Assembly (NCBI GenBank): GCA_045646845.1
Contig: JAZRLO010000020.1
Coordinates: 1 to 44,693 of the forward strand
Direction: 5' to 3'
Length of the DNA stretch: 44,693 bases
Source: HGM04593 sp045646845
Lineage (GTDB): Bacteria; Bacteroidota; Bacteroidia; Bacteroidales; Bacteroidaceae
The position numbers and the translations under genes are program-made. The stretch's first letter is position 1. Each line of letters starts with the position of its first letter. The notes under the pieces are model-generated. The model was not told the origin of the DNA. It did not search any database and worked only from the letters and a program-made list of their open reading frames with translations. Below are positions 1 through 7,141 of this stretch, piece after piece.

Positions 1-176
1 CTGGCCGGAAATATAATAATTCAAATTATTGACGGTTCGTTTTTCGTTCCTTACTTTACACTTTATCAATAACAAAAAAATGTCATTGACGTTGTACTGC
101 TTGTCTGTATGGAATGTTTTCAAGGATCATCTCGCTTAAACGGCTTGAACACTCAGTTCGTTGCCGAAAGCGGATA

Positions 177-206
177 CAAAGGTATGGCAAATTTTTAGAC
201 TACAAA
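177..206 (-). promoter_or_regulatory. Bacteroidota-type promoter reading left out of the window
   Basis: On the minus strand TTTG (206-203) is followed after 18 bases by TACCTTTG (184-177), which fits the Bacteroidota -33/-7 consensus TTTG and TAnnTTTG. The predicted start of transcription is near position 170. The remaining 170 bases to the edge show no start codon with a long open frame, so the transcript has a long leader or is non-coding, for instance an rRNA operon leader. That last point is inference. Confidence 0.5.
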
Positions 207-407
207 AACATTTCGACCTTTTTTTTGCCCAAAAATAAAACTTTTTTCAATCAACATTGATTTTCAACAACTTACAAAATGTTAAAAAATACGGAATCAT
301 GGCCTATTAAGCAGCACCGCGGAATGGAACAATTACAAATGAGGGCAAAAAAACAGGAGAAGACCGCAGCCTCCTCCACTATTTTACATTGCATATTATA
401 TATTATA

Positions 408-442
408 AGGAAAAACACCACTGTCGCTACAGTCGTTTTCCT
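408..442 (-). terminator. Weak hairpin downstream of the folP-cdaA operon
   Basis: Seven base pairs (408-414 with 436-442) enclose a second five-pair stem (420-424 with 429-433) with a four-base loop. It lies about 135 bases beyond the cdaA stop on the minus strand. The AT-rich tail is not a clean U tract, so terminator function is tentative. Confidence 0.3.
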
Positions 443-576
443 CAATTTCGGCCCGAAGTTCCATCAAAAAGCGCCCACACAGAAAGTATCGCTGCCAGCA
501 AATGCGATATTGAGGAAGCCGACGACCTCACCGCCTAAATATCAAGGATGCAGAACATGAACTTTTACGGGAACAA

Positions 577-1335
577 TTACCGGGTGAGCAGTTCTTCGAG
601 TTTCTGTACATCGAGATTGTGATACAGTTTGCCGTTCCTCGCCACAGAAATCGCACCCGTCTCTTCGGAAACGACTACCGCCACGGCATCGGTCTCCTCG
701 GAGACTCCCATCGCCGAGCGGTGACGCAGACCGAGAGTCCTCGGGATATTCATATTGTGCGACACGGGCAGGATACACTGCGCGGCAGCGATACGGCCAT
801 TCTGTACTACGACTGCCCCATCGTGCAAAGGCGCGTTTTTGAAGAATATAGCCTCGAGAAGACGCTGGCTCACTTCGGCATCGATATGCTCTCCACTCTT
901 GACGATATCATCCAGAGAGGCATTTTTCTTTATTACGATAAGTGCGCCTACCTTTTGCTGCGACATACTGTTGCACGCAAGAACTATGGGCATAATGGCC
1001 GGATTGCTTTCCTCCTTGCTCTTTTTGCGCGCCATAAGTGACGAGAAGAACCTGAAATGCCGGTGCGAACCGAGTGATTTGAAGAAGTTGCGGACCTCTT
1101 CGTGGAATATAACCACAAGAGATATGGCTCCAATGCTCATCAACTGGTCGAAGATAGAGCCAAGAAGACGCATCTTGAGAAGTTCAGAGACGAACACCCA
1201 TGAGAAAAAGAACATAAGGATGCCGATGAACACATTCAAAGAGCCGGAATCCTTCATAACGCGATAGAAATAATAGAGCAGAAAGGCCACCAGCACGATG
1301 TCTATAACATCCTTTATCGTGAAATCAAAAAACAT
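577..1335 (-). CDS. cdaA: Diadenylate cyclase CdaA (membrane-bound c-di-AMP synthase)
   Basis: This enzyme condenses two ATP molecules into cyclic di-AMP, a second messenger that controls cell-wall, potassium and osmotic balance. The 252-residue protein has three hydrophobic helices at about residues 10-27, 34-52 and 60-78, then a cytoplasmic DAC domain. The two diagnostic motifs are complete: DGA at 172-174 (in LHDGAVVV) and RHR at 204-206 (in GLRHRSAMG). Length and architecture match the CdaA/YbbP family, not DisA or DacB. It follows folP with a 26-base gap on the same strand and no promoter between them, so the two are probably co-transcribed from the site at 2210-2217. No CdaR or GlmM partner gene, which accompanies cdaA in Firmicutes, is beside it. 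The assignment is firm. Confidence 0.96.
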   Translation of the reverse strand: MFFDFTIKDVIDIVLVAFLLYYFYRVMKDSGSLNVFIGILMFFFSWVFVSELLKMRLLGSIFDQLMSIGAISLVVIFHEEVRNFFKSLGSHRHFRFFSSLMARKKSKEESNPAIMPIVLACNSMSQQKVGALIVIKKNASLDDIVKSGEHIDAEVSQRLLEAIFFKNAPLHDGAVVVQNGRIAAAQCILPVSHNMNIPRTLGLRHRSAMGVSEETDAVAVVVSEETGAISVARNGKLYHNLDVQKLEELLTR

Positions 1336-1361
1336 ATCAATTCCTTATATAATATACAACA

Positions 1362-2201
1362 TTACATTCCAAGAGCACGCGAAAGTTCAACAGCCTGCAC
1401 AGCCTCGGCAACATCGTGTACCCTGAGTACCGAAGCACCATTGGCGATGGCAACGAGATTCAGAGCTGTAGTAGCAGGGAGTGCGTCAGCGGCATCAATG
1501 CCCAGCAGCCCCGTTATCATGGACTTGCGCGAGATGCCTACAAGCAACGGCGCATCCAGGATTCCGAACTCGCGCAACGATGCAAGCATCCCGTAGTTCT
1601 GCTCCCGGCTCTTGCCGAAGCCGAAGCCCGGATCAACGATAATGTCGGCTACCCCCTCCTGACGCAACTGCCACATTTTCGAAGCGAGTTTCTGAATTAC
1701 CTGCGGAAGAAAATCGGTATAGACGGGCCTTTCCCCGGCAAAGCCCACGGAATGAGTAAGAACATATGGTTTCCGCGATTCAACTACCGCCGCAAACATA
1801 TCACTGTCCCACTCGAAACCCGATACATCGTTTATCACAGCCACGTTATGTCTTGAGACACACTCGCGCACCACTGCTCCCCTGAACGTATCTACAGAGA
1901 CCACGGCATTGGGGTATTCACGGTCGAGAACATCAAGAGCCGCATGCAACCTCGCAATCTCTTCGTCAGGAGCAACCGGCGTACTGCCCGGACGGGTAGA
2001 ACATGCCCCGACATCGAGCATGGAGGCACCGGCGGCGAGCATCTCACCGGCACGATGCGCGAGAGCTTCAGGCGAAGAGAGCCTTGAAGCGCTGTAGAAA
2101 GACTCTTCAGTAACATTCAGGATTCCCATGACTGCCGGTTTGGCAAAGGTCATGAGACGCCCGTTCACATTTATACTGTACGGCTCGGACATAGTACTCA
2201 T
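1362..2201 (-). CDS. folP: Dihydropteroate synthase FolP
   Basis: FolP joins 6-hydroxymethyl-dihydropterin pyrophosphate to p-aminobenzoate to give dihydropteroate, the sulfonamide-sensitive step of folate synthesis in the cytoplasm. Family signatures are visible: MGILNVTEESF near the start (usually NVTPDSF), SVDTF, INDVSG, DIIVDPGFGFGKS and GISRKSMI. It is a TIM-barrel protein of normal length. The frame is open up to 2243, but the -7 box at 2210-2217 puts the transcript start near 2205. Translation therefore begins at Met 2201 or at Met 2192, the latter leaving a more usual short leader. It is the first gene of a two-gene operon with cdaA. The EES in place of the usual PDS in the first pterin-site loop is a mild deviation; other key segments look intact. 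Confidence 0.95.
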   Translation of the reverse strand: MSTMSEPYSINVNGRLMTFAKPAVMGILNVTEESFYSASRLSSPEALAHRAGEMLAAGASMLDVGACSTRPGSTPVAPDEEIARLHAALDVLDREYPNAVVSVDTFRGAVVRECVSRHNVAVINDVSGFEWDSDMFAAVVESRKPYVLTHSVGFAGERPVYTDFLPQVIQKLASKMWQLRQEGVADIIVDPGFGFGKSREQNYGMLASLREFGILDAPLLVGISRKSMITGLLGIDAADALPATTALNLVAIANGASVLRVHDVAEAVQAVELSRALGM

Positions 2202-2209
2202 AATCTTTC

Positions 2210-2217
2210 CAAAGATA
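2210..2217 (-). promoter_or_regulatory. -7 box of the folP-cdaA operon
   Basis: TATCTTTG on the minus strand matches the Bacteroidota -7 consensus TAnnTTTG exactly. A clear -33 TTTG at the usual spacing is not present. The position argues against the upstream ATG at 2243 and in favour of translation from 2201 or 2192. Confidence 0.55.
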
Positions 2218-2256
2218 CAAATAAAATACAAAAAGTGAAACAACTTGCCGGGCCAA

Positions 2257-2287
2257 TTGATTTTTTACTGCTTTTTTAATATTTTTG
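2257..2287 (+). promoter_or_regulatory. Promoter of the kinase-peptidase-PqqD cassette
   Basis: TTG at 2257-2259, a 20-base spacer and TATTTTTG at 2280-2287 match the Bacteroidota promoter. The predicted start near 2293 gives a leader of about 60 bases before the ATG at 2353. The site is divergent from the folP promoter. Confidence 0.55.
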
Positions 2288-2352
2288 CAGAATAAACATA
2301 CTTGCAGCACAAAGTGTTACAAGAAGCATAAAAACAAGATATACAAACGACA

Positions 2353-3225
2353 ATGCACAAGACCTGTTTTTCCATAGCCGGGCACAGTTTCACAATCTCG
2401 ACGAAAGACGAGGAAGTAACTTCCCTGCTCCCCAACCTGAAGCCTTTCGAAACAGCGGAGGAGAAGAAACCGTTGTTCAGCATCACCGTTGACAACAGCA
2501 TAATTCCCTCGTGGAGAGGTACAAGGATTGGACACTTCCCCTGCCCGTCGGCAAGTTTCGAAGTTTATAGAAGCGACAGCGGTGCATACCAGATTCTTGT
2601 ACTGACCGATGAGAAGATACCATGTGCCTTTATCCAGAGCGACGACAGCTACGAGCAGTTCACCATCGCCACAAGAGGCAGCCGCAGCAACATGATATTC
2701 GGATTGGACAATTCACTGATGGTCATATTCACCCTATGCACCGCGCCACACAAGACGTTGCTCATGCACTCCTCGGTGGTGGAGAACAGCGGCAAGGCAT
2801 ACATGTTCTTGGGAGTCAGCGGACAGGGTAAGAGCACGCACAGCGACCTTTGGGTAAAGCACATCGAGGGCAGCACACTTATAAACGACGACAACCCCGT
2901 ATTGCGCATCGACAAGAACGGCACGCCAATCGTTTACGGTTCGCCCTGGAGCGGCAAAAGACCAATTTACAAAAACGTACACTATCCTTTGGGCGGATTC
3001 GCAGCCATTGAGCAGGAGAAGGAAAACAGCATAAGAAGAGAGCCCGTACCCATTGCCTTCGGCATAATGCTGTGCTCATGTTCCACACTCAAGTTCGACA
3101 AAAGGGTCCACATGGATATTTGCGGTACAATAACAAAGGTGCTTGAGCACACACCCATACACACACTCTCATGCCGCCCCGACAAGGAGGCTGCGGAATT
3201 GTCACACAGCACCATAGGACAATGA
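2353..3225 (+). CDS. HPr-kinase-like (HprK-related) P-loop protein of a PqqD cassette
   Basis: The 290-residue protein has an unassigned N-terminal half and a C-terminal half resembling the catalytic domain of HPr(Ser) kinase. Visible are MHSSVV (138-143), the P-loop GVSGQGKST (154-162), the acidic pair in LINDDNPVL (179-180) and a conserved-looking GSPWSGK segment (196-202). Relatives with this P-loop sit in peptide-modification clusters; in lasso-peptide systems some are known to phosphorylate the peptide (family knowledge). It overlaps the S26-like peptidase gene by four bases (ATGA) and is followed by a PqqD gene, so a role in processing or marking a peptide is plausible. It is unlikely to be the sugar-regulation HPr kinase, because the N-terminal HprK domain is absent and no HPr gene is near. 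Substrate unknown. Confidence 0.75.
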   Translation: MHKTCFSIAGHSFTISTKDEEVTSLLPNLKPFETAEEKKPLFSITVDNSIIPSWRGTRIGHFPCPSASFEVYRSDSGAYQILVLTDEKIPCAFIQSDDSYEQFTIATRGSRSNMIFGLDNSLMVIFTLCTAPHKTLLMHSSVVENSGKAYMFLGVSGQGKSTHSDLWVKHIEGSTLINDDNPVLRIDKNGTPIVYGSPWSGKRPIYKNVHYPLGGFAAIEQEKENSIRREPVPIAFGIMLCSCSTLKFDKRVHMDICGTITKVLEHTPIHTLSCRPDKEAAELSHSTIGQ

Positions 3226-3683
3226 ACAGCAAACCAATACAGAAGAGAGTCAACAACCACCTGTTCATGCAGGAGATAAGACGCATGTTCAACGAAGAGG
3301 GCAAGAAGAGCGTAACGTTCATTGTCCGCGGGTTCAGTATGCGTCCATTCCTCGAGAACGGACGGGACAAAGTAATACTTGTTCCGCCGCGCAAGCCCAA
3401 GACCGGAGATGTGGTTCTTGCCGAAATAATGGAAAAGAGATATGCGCTGCACAGGGTCATCGCCATAAAGGACGGTGTCTATACCATGCAGGGCGACGGC
3501 AACCCGAAGAGAATGAAGGAACGCTTTACAGAGGAAAAAATCATCGGCATTGCTGACGCTTTCGTAAGAAAAGGCAAATATATTTCGGTACGCAGCTTCA
3601 AATGGCGCGCTTACTCGTTTATATGGAAAATGGCAAAGCCGTTCAGGCGTGTACTGCTTGCTATTTACAGGAGAGTTAAGTGA
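3222..3683 (+). CDS. S24/S26 signal-peptidase-like protein with a Ser/His pair
   Basis: A 153-residue member of the signal peptidase I fold. The nucleophile motif is GFSMRPFL with Ser39. The second conserved block reads YALHRVIAI, placing His77 where bacterial leader peptidases have Lys, as in SipW and the eukaryotic ER enzymes. The GDGNP motif (91-95) matches the third conserved box. No N-terminal membrane anchor is seen, but the C-terminus (about 127-153) is basic and amphipathic and could touch the membrane. The start at 3222 is chosen because its ATG overlaps the TGA of the kinase-like gene (ATGA) and because the residues upstream in this frame have no family resemblance. Position between an HprK-like kinase and PqqD suggests leader removal from a modified peptide rather than general secretion. 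That role is inferred. Confidence 0.75.
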   Translation: MNSKPIQKRVNNHLFMQEIRRMFNEEGKKSVTFIVRGFSMRPFLENGRDKVILVPPRKPKTGDVVLAEIMEKRYALHRVIAIKDGVYTMQGDGNPKRMKERFTEEKIIGIADAFVRKGKYISVRSFKWRAYSFIWKMAKPFRRVLLAIYRRVK

Positions 3684-3724
3684 TGGGGCACAGAAAGAAA
3701 CAAGAGTAAACCAACATAACAACA

Positions 3725-3997
3725 ATGAGAACAAAAAAAGGATTTGAGCTACAGGAGGTGTGCGGTGAGTACATAATTGTAGCGACAGGAGAAGAGAATG
3801 TCGATTTCAGCAAGATCATAAGCCTTAACCCGACAGCCGCAGACCTATGGAAAGCTGTCAGCACTATGGAGGAGTTCGGCATTGAGGAGATGGTCAGTTG
3901 CTTGATGCAAGAGTACGAAGTTGACGAAGAGACCGCACGCGAAGACTGCACAATGATTGCAGAACGCTGGATGGAGATGGGACTCACAGAGGAGTAA
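3725..3997 (+). CDS. PqqD-family peptide-binding chaperone
   Basis: The 90-residue protein shows the PqqD pattern: an N-terminal beta region (GEYIIVATGEENVDFSKI), the hallmark LNPTAADLW at about residues 35-43, then two helices with acidic residues and a closing GL turn. PqqD proteins, also called RiPP recognition elements, hold the leader of a ribosomal peptide and present it to a modifying enzyme. Here it is the last gene of a three-gene unit, 41 bases after the S26-like peptidase, and is followed at once by a strong terminator. No radical-SAM enzyme, cyclase, ATP-grasp enzyme or short precursor frame is adjacent, so its client is unknown. The name describes the family only; there is no sign of PQQ synthesis genes. 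Confidence 0.85.
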   Translation: MRTKKGFELQEVCGEYIIVATGEENVDFSKIISLNPTAADLWKAVSTMEEFGIEEMVSCLMQEYEVDEETAREDCTMIAERWMEMGLTEE

Positions 3998-4002
3998 TGT
4001 TC

Positions 4003-4045
4003 AAAAATAGGATGACCCAAAAGTAAAGTGGGTCATCCTATTTTT
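4003..4045. terminator. Strong bidirectional terminator
   Basis: A perfect 17-base inverted repeat (4003-4019 with 4029-4045) with a nine-base loop, starting with A5 and ending with T5, lies between the plus-strand pqqD-like gene and the minus-strand M60 gene. It can stop transcription from both sides. Confidence 0.9.
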
Positions 4046-4133
4046 GTTGAGGTTCGAATAAACAGATCCATATTTAGGCTTGCGAAGGCTCCAAATACTG
4101 CAGTTTACTTGAAGTAAATGCGTACAAGCAATA

Positions 4134-4157
4134 TTGCGACAACAATGCGAAAAGAGC
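4134..4157 (+). repeat. Short copy of the repeat found at the right end of the window
   Basis: The 24 bases ttgcgacaacaatgcgaaaa followed by gagc match 44534-44556 with two substitutions and one missing A. The site lies in the 158-base spacer between the terminator at 4003-4045 and the M60 gene stop. The rest of this spacer shows no gene. I regard it as a degenerate member of an interspersed repeat. Confidence 0.5.
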
Positions 4158-4203
4158 CTTTATAGCCTACCTCTTTATTGTCTATATCCAGCGTTACTAT
4201 GTT

Positions 4204-6930
4204 TTACTTAACAAGCACCTTCTCACCATTTATAATGTAAACACCCGGTTTGCTTGCATCCTTTACCCTACGGCCTTGGAGGTCATAAACAGTTTTTACA
4301 TTTTCACCATCACCGTTCACCTCTTCAACACTCGTATTGTTGGCTTTGACGCGAACAATGGTCCACAATGAATTATCTACAAGCTCTTTAGCGCAGACCA
4401 CATTATAATCACTGTTTAGAGTAAGATAAGCCCCCTCGTTCTTTGTACTGAAGAATATCTTGCCATCATCGAGGTAATTGGCCTTGAAGACAACAGCACT
4501 ATTCTTGTCGCTACCACTGCACGATGTCCCTACACCAATCTCATAAGCATTTATATAGAGTCCATTCTTGTTCTTTATATAATAATGGTGCATTTCGCCG
4601 GTACTCTCTACCAGCCATTTCTTGTCATCCGACGTTATGGGAGTCTCGTTCTGTTTGTTCGCCTTTAGCCCCAGCCTGTCATAGCACAACTGGCAAGCTT
4701 TCTCTTTGACATTTATTATACGGTATTCATCGAGTTCCTTCAAATAAGCACGTGCACTGATGTCACTCTTCACTCTAACAATCTCAGCATTCAACAACGC
4801 AGCCCACTCCTTGTAAGAACGGACACTGGTATCACCATTGTCTGCTGCAGCCTTGGCACCATCATAAAGGTCCATCAAAGTACCCAAAGCATCGGTAAAG
4901 AAGTAACCAATCTCTCTACCGGTTGTCGTTTTCTTCGCCATAACAGCTTCGGCAGTTGTCAACACCGCTTTCAGAGCCTCTAACTGCAAATCCTCGTCAT
5001 CACTGTTCGCCACATCGAGCAGTTCCACATCTGTTCCATCGGCCTGGGCCGCCACAACCTTCAAAGGAGCATCCAACGACGAGACCGGAATCTTCAACGA
5101 ATAGTCATTGCTGAACGCAATGAATTCACCGGTATGAGCATTGTAAAGTTTGAATCCGAGCGCCCCTTTGGCATCATCCTCGGCAAATATATTCACATAA
5201 TTGGTACCTCTTTTAAAGAAATAACCCTCGGCCTTCACATCTTCGTCAATGTAATCGCTCCACTGACCGACAATTCCCATTTTACCTATAGCAAACTCAT
5301 CGTTAAAATCAATACGGTTGCCATTTACACCGTCGGTTCTTTTCGAAGGCTTGATGCGGTCTTCTATAAACATAAGATATCCACCCTTCTTGGCATACCT
5401 CTGCATACGGGCACGACTTGCAGCCGCCTCCTCTTCAGTCAGATTCACAATAAAATTCTCATAATCACCCACATACGCATCGGCCATAGGCTCAAACAAG
5501 CCCCAAGCCTCAAAAAACTCGCTCAGGTCCATCTGTGCTATCTCACAGCATTTCTCAGCAAACTTCAGTTGGTCATTGACAGCCTGGGTAAGGGATGTCC
5601 AGTTACGGTCCTTCGGCCCCTTATCCAACGGGTCCTTACGCAGAGCCTCGAACAATCGTGGATAGAAAGTCACATCCTTGCCGGCAACATGAAAATAGAG
5701 ATAAAGCTGGAAGAACATCCTTGACTTTCCTATCACGTCGCCACGCAACGGGAAAGGAATCTTGTTTCCGAAATCATCGCTACACACAGCGACTCCGACA
5801 CCACGCGTAGTTGTCTTTCCCGTGCGAAAGACCTGCGCATTGGCAAACAGGTTGTTTGTTGCCTCCGTACAAGATACAATGTTTATAGCACCCTGATTCA
5901 CATGACCTATCTCATGAGCAGGCCCCCACATCAACCCCGGGTCGCCGTAAACCTTCTCCCATGGCAGAATATCAGGCAAAGTGTAATGCTCGTAATAAGT
6001 AAATGTCTCCGTAGCATACATAAACATACCCTCATAACCGTCCTTTGCCAAAATAAGATCGTTCCAACGGTCGTAATACTTTTCCGCACCCATCAGTTCG
6101 TGCTGCCATGCAACACACCTGTCCCACCATGTAATGGCGTCAACAATAGTTTTTGGGCAAGCTTTCAGAACATTTGCCAGTTCCATATGAAACATTACCC
6201 TCTCACCCAGGACCTGAACTGAGTAATACTTCATATAGTTCGTTGTCAAATCCACCCAATCCTCATCGGTATGACGTTTGAGGTCGAAATAACCATTCAC
6301 ATAGCCACCCTCAATATGGATGGGCACATTAGGATAATCGGCCAACTTCTTGCTTGTTGCACTGGTGTCGGTGTCAACACAATATTGGATGAACATCATT
6401 CGGCCTTCACCTTCGGTATCAGGTATCTTCACAACATTCAAGCCACTCTTCAGCTTATAACTCATCAAAGGCGCCGGCATATTATCGGCTACAGGGTTCA
6501 GTTCCATCTTAATAGAGTCGGGCAACTCACTGCCCACGAATATGAGCAGATACTCATTGTCTGCAGTAATACCTGTCGGATTCTGCAACTCACTGTACTG
6601 TCTCACATTAAGATAATCCTTCCATTTGTAGGAGTTGCTATAAGGCTTTGCCTCGAAGACGCGGAACTCCTTCTCACGCTTTTCCCAAGTATTGTTCTTC
6701 ACCTTAAGAGCAATGTCTATAAGTTCCTCGGGCATCGCGCTCATTGCAGTACGCAACTGATCGTCTGTCATAGCGGAGTAAGGAACTGCTAGTTCGGTAC
6801 AGACATCATCGGTAAAATAGCCCTTAAACTCGGCATAATAACGCTGTGCATTGCTTGATGTAAGTTGCGCATTGGCACCCAATGTCATTACCCAAAAGAT
6901 CAATGACAGCAATAGAGTTTTCAGTTTCAT
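4204..6930 (-). CDS. Secreted M60-family metallopeptidase, short paralogue
   Basis: The 908-residue protein starts with a signal peptide (residues 1-21, ending GANAQ). Its M60 (enhancin/mucinase) domain has the zinc motif HEIGH at 339-343 and the third ligand Glu356 in VSCTEATNN. M60 enzymes cut glycosylated proteins such as mucins. A three-helix module follows (about 655-740), then a beta-rich lectin-like domain (about 745-870) and a C-terminal tail, DLQGRRV to KVLVK (881-908). It is a close paralogue of the gene at 15572-18718, especially in the last 180 residues, but lacks the N-terminal beta-trefoil-like domain of that protein. It has its own -7 box (6962-6969) and faces the PqqD cassette across the terminator at 4003-4045. 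Substrate specificity cannot be read from sequence. Confidence 0.93.
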   Translation of the reverse strand: MKLKTLLLSLIFWVMTLGANAQLTSSNAQRYYAEFKGYFTDDVCTELAVPYSAMTDDQLRTAMSAMPEELIDIALKVKNNTWEKREKEFRVFEAKPYSNSYKWKDYLNVRQYSELQNPTGITADNEYLLIFVGSELPDSIKMELNPVADNMPAPLMSYKLKSGLNVVKIPDTEGEGRMMFIQYCVDTDTSATSKKLADYPNVPIHIEGGYVNGYFDLKRHTDEDWVDLTTNYMKYYSVQVLGERVMFHMELANVLKACPKTIVDAITWWDRCVAWQHELMGAEKYYDRWNDLILAKDGYEGMFMYATETFTYYEHYTLPDILPWEKVYGDPGLMWGPAHEIGHVNQGAINIVSCTEATNNLFANAQVFRTGKTTTRGVGVAVCSDDFGNKIPFPLRGDVIGKSRMFFQLYLYFHVAGKDVTFYPRLFEALRKDPLDKGPKDRNWTSLTQAVNDQLKFAEKCCEIAQMDLSEFFEAWGLFEPMADAYVGDYENFIVNLTEEEAAASRARMQRYAKKGGYLMFIEDRIKPSKRTDGVNGNRIDFNDEFAIGKMGIVGQWSDYIDEDVKAEGYFFKRGTNYVNIFAEDDAKGALGFKLYNAHTGEFIAFSNDYSLKIPVSSLDAPLKVVAAQADGTDVELLDVANSDDEDLQLEALKAVLTTAEAVMAKKTTTGREIGYFFTDALGTLMDLYDGAKAAADNGDTSVRSYKEWAALLNAEIVRVKSDISARAYLKELDEYRIINVKEKACQLCYDRLGLKANKQNETPITSDDKKWLVESTGEMHHYYIKNKNGLYINAYEIGVGTSCSGSDKNSAVVFKANYLDDGKIFFSTKNEGAYLTLNSDYNVVCAKELVDNSLWTIVRVKANNTSVEEVNGDGENVKTVYDLQGRRVKDASKPGVYIINGEKVLVK

Positions 6931-6961
6931 ATTATCTGATTTTAATGATTATTCAGTTTTA

Positions 6962-6969
6962 CAAATATA
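6962..6969 (-). promoter_or_regulatory. -7 box of the short M60 gene
   Basis: TATATTTG on the minus strand, 31 bases before the ATG, fits TAnnTTTG. A TTTG exists at 7000-6997 but the 27-base spacing is too long for a standard -33 element. Confidence 0.5.
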
Positions 6970-7090
6970 GCACTTAGAAAAGAATAAATGAAATTTCAAA
7001 ACATAATTCATCACCAACAGCATCTGTTCTTACATCATGATTGCAGAGTAGTATATTGTCCACACTCGAATATTCTTACCGGTTTTGGAC

Positions 7091-7122
7091 AAAAAAAATG
7101 GCGACCCCAAGGTCGCCATTTT
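7091..7122 (-). terminator. Terminator of the 1260-residue protein gene
   Basis: A perfect 12-pair stem (7095-7106 with 7111-7122) with a four-base loop; read on the minus strand it runs into eight U residues. It lies 19 bases beyond the stop codon of the upstream gene and isolates it from the M60 gene. Confidence 0.92.
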
Positions 7123-7141
7123 CAATTTATTATTAGGTCAA

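Larger units (their letters stand above)
1..576. other. Left-edge intergenic region without a convincing gene
   Basis: No reading frame here resembles a known protein. The longest plus-strand frame (279-560, 93 codons) has no recognisable domain, low-complexity composition and no promoter, so I do not call it. The stretch holds a minus-strand promoter-like site (177-206) that points out of the window to the left and a weak hairpin (408-442) downstream of the cdaA operon. The sequence between about 185 and 270 is AT-rich with several A and T tracts, as expected of a regulatory region. Confidence 0.6.

Noticed and set aside
279..560. 93-codon plus-strand open frame near the left edge
   Set aside because: No domain, no signal peptide, no promoter, biased composition and partial overlap with the end region of cdaA's 3' flank; more likely chance.
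2982..3734. 250-codon minus-strand open frame opposite the kinase-peptidase cassette
   Set aside because: It overlaps three genes with clear family motifs and starts inside the pqqD-like gene; no domain recognisable.
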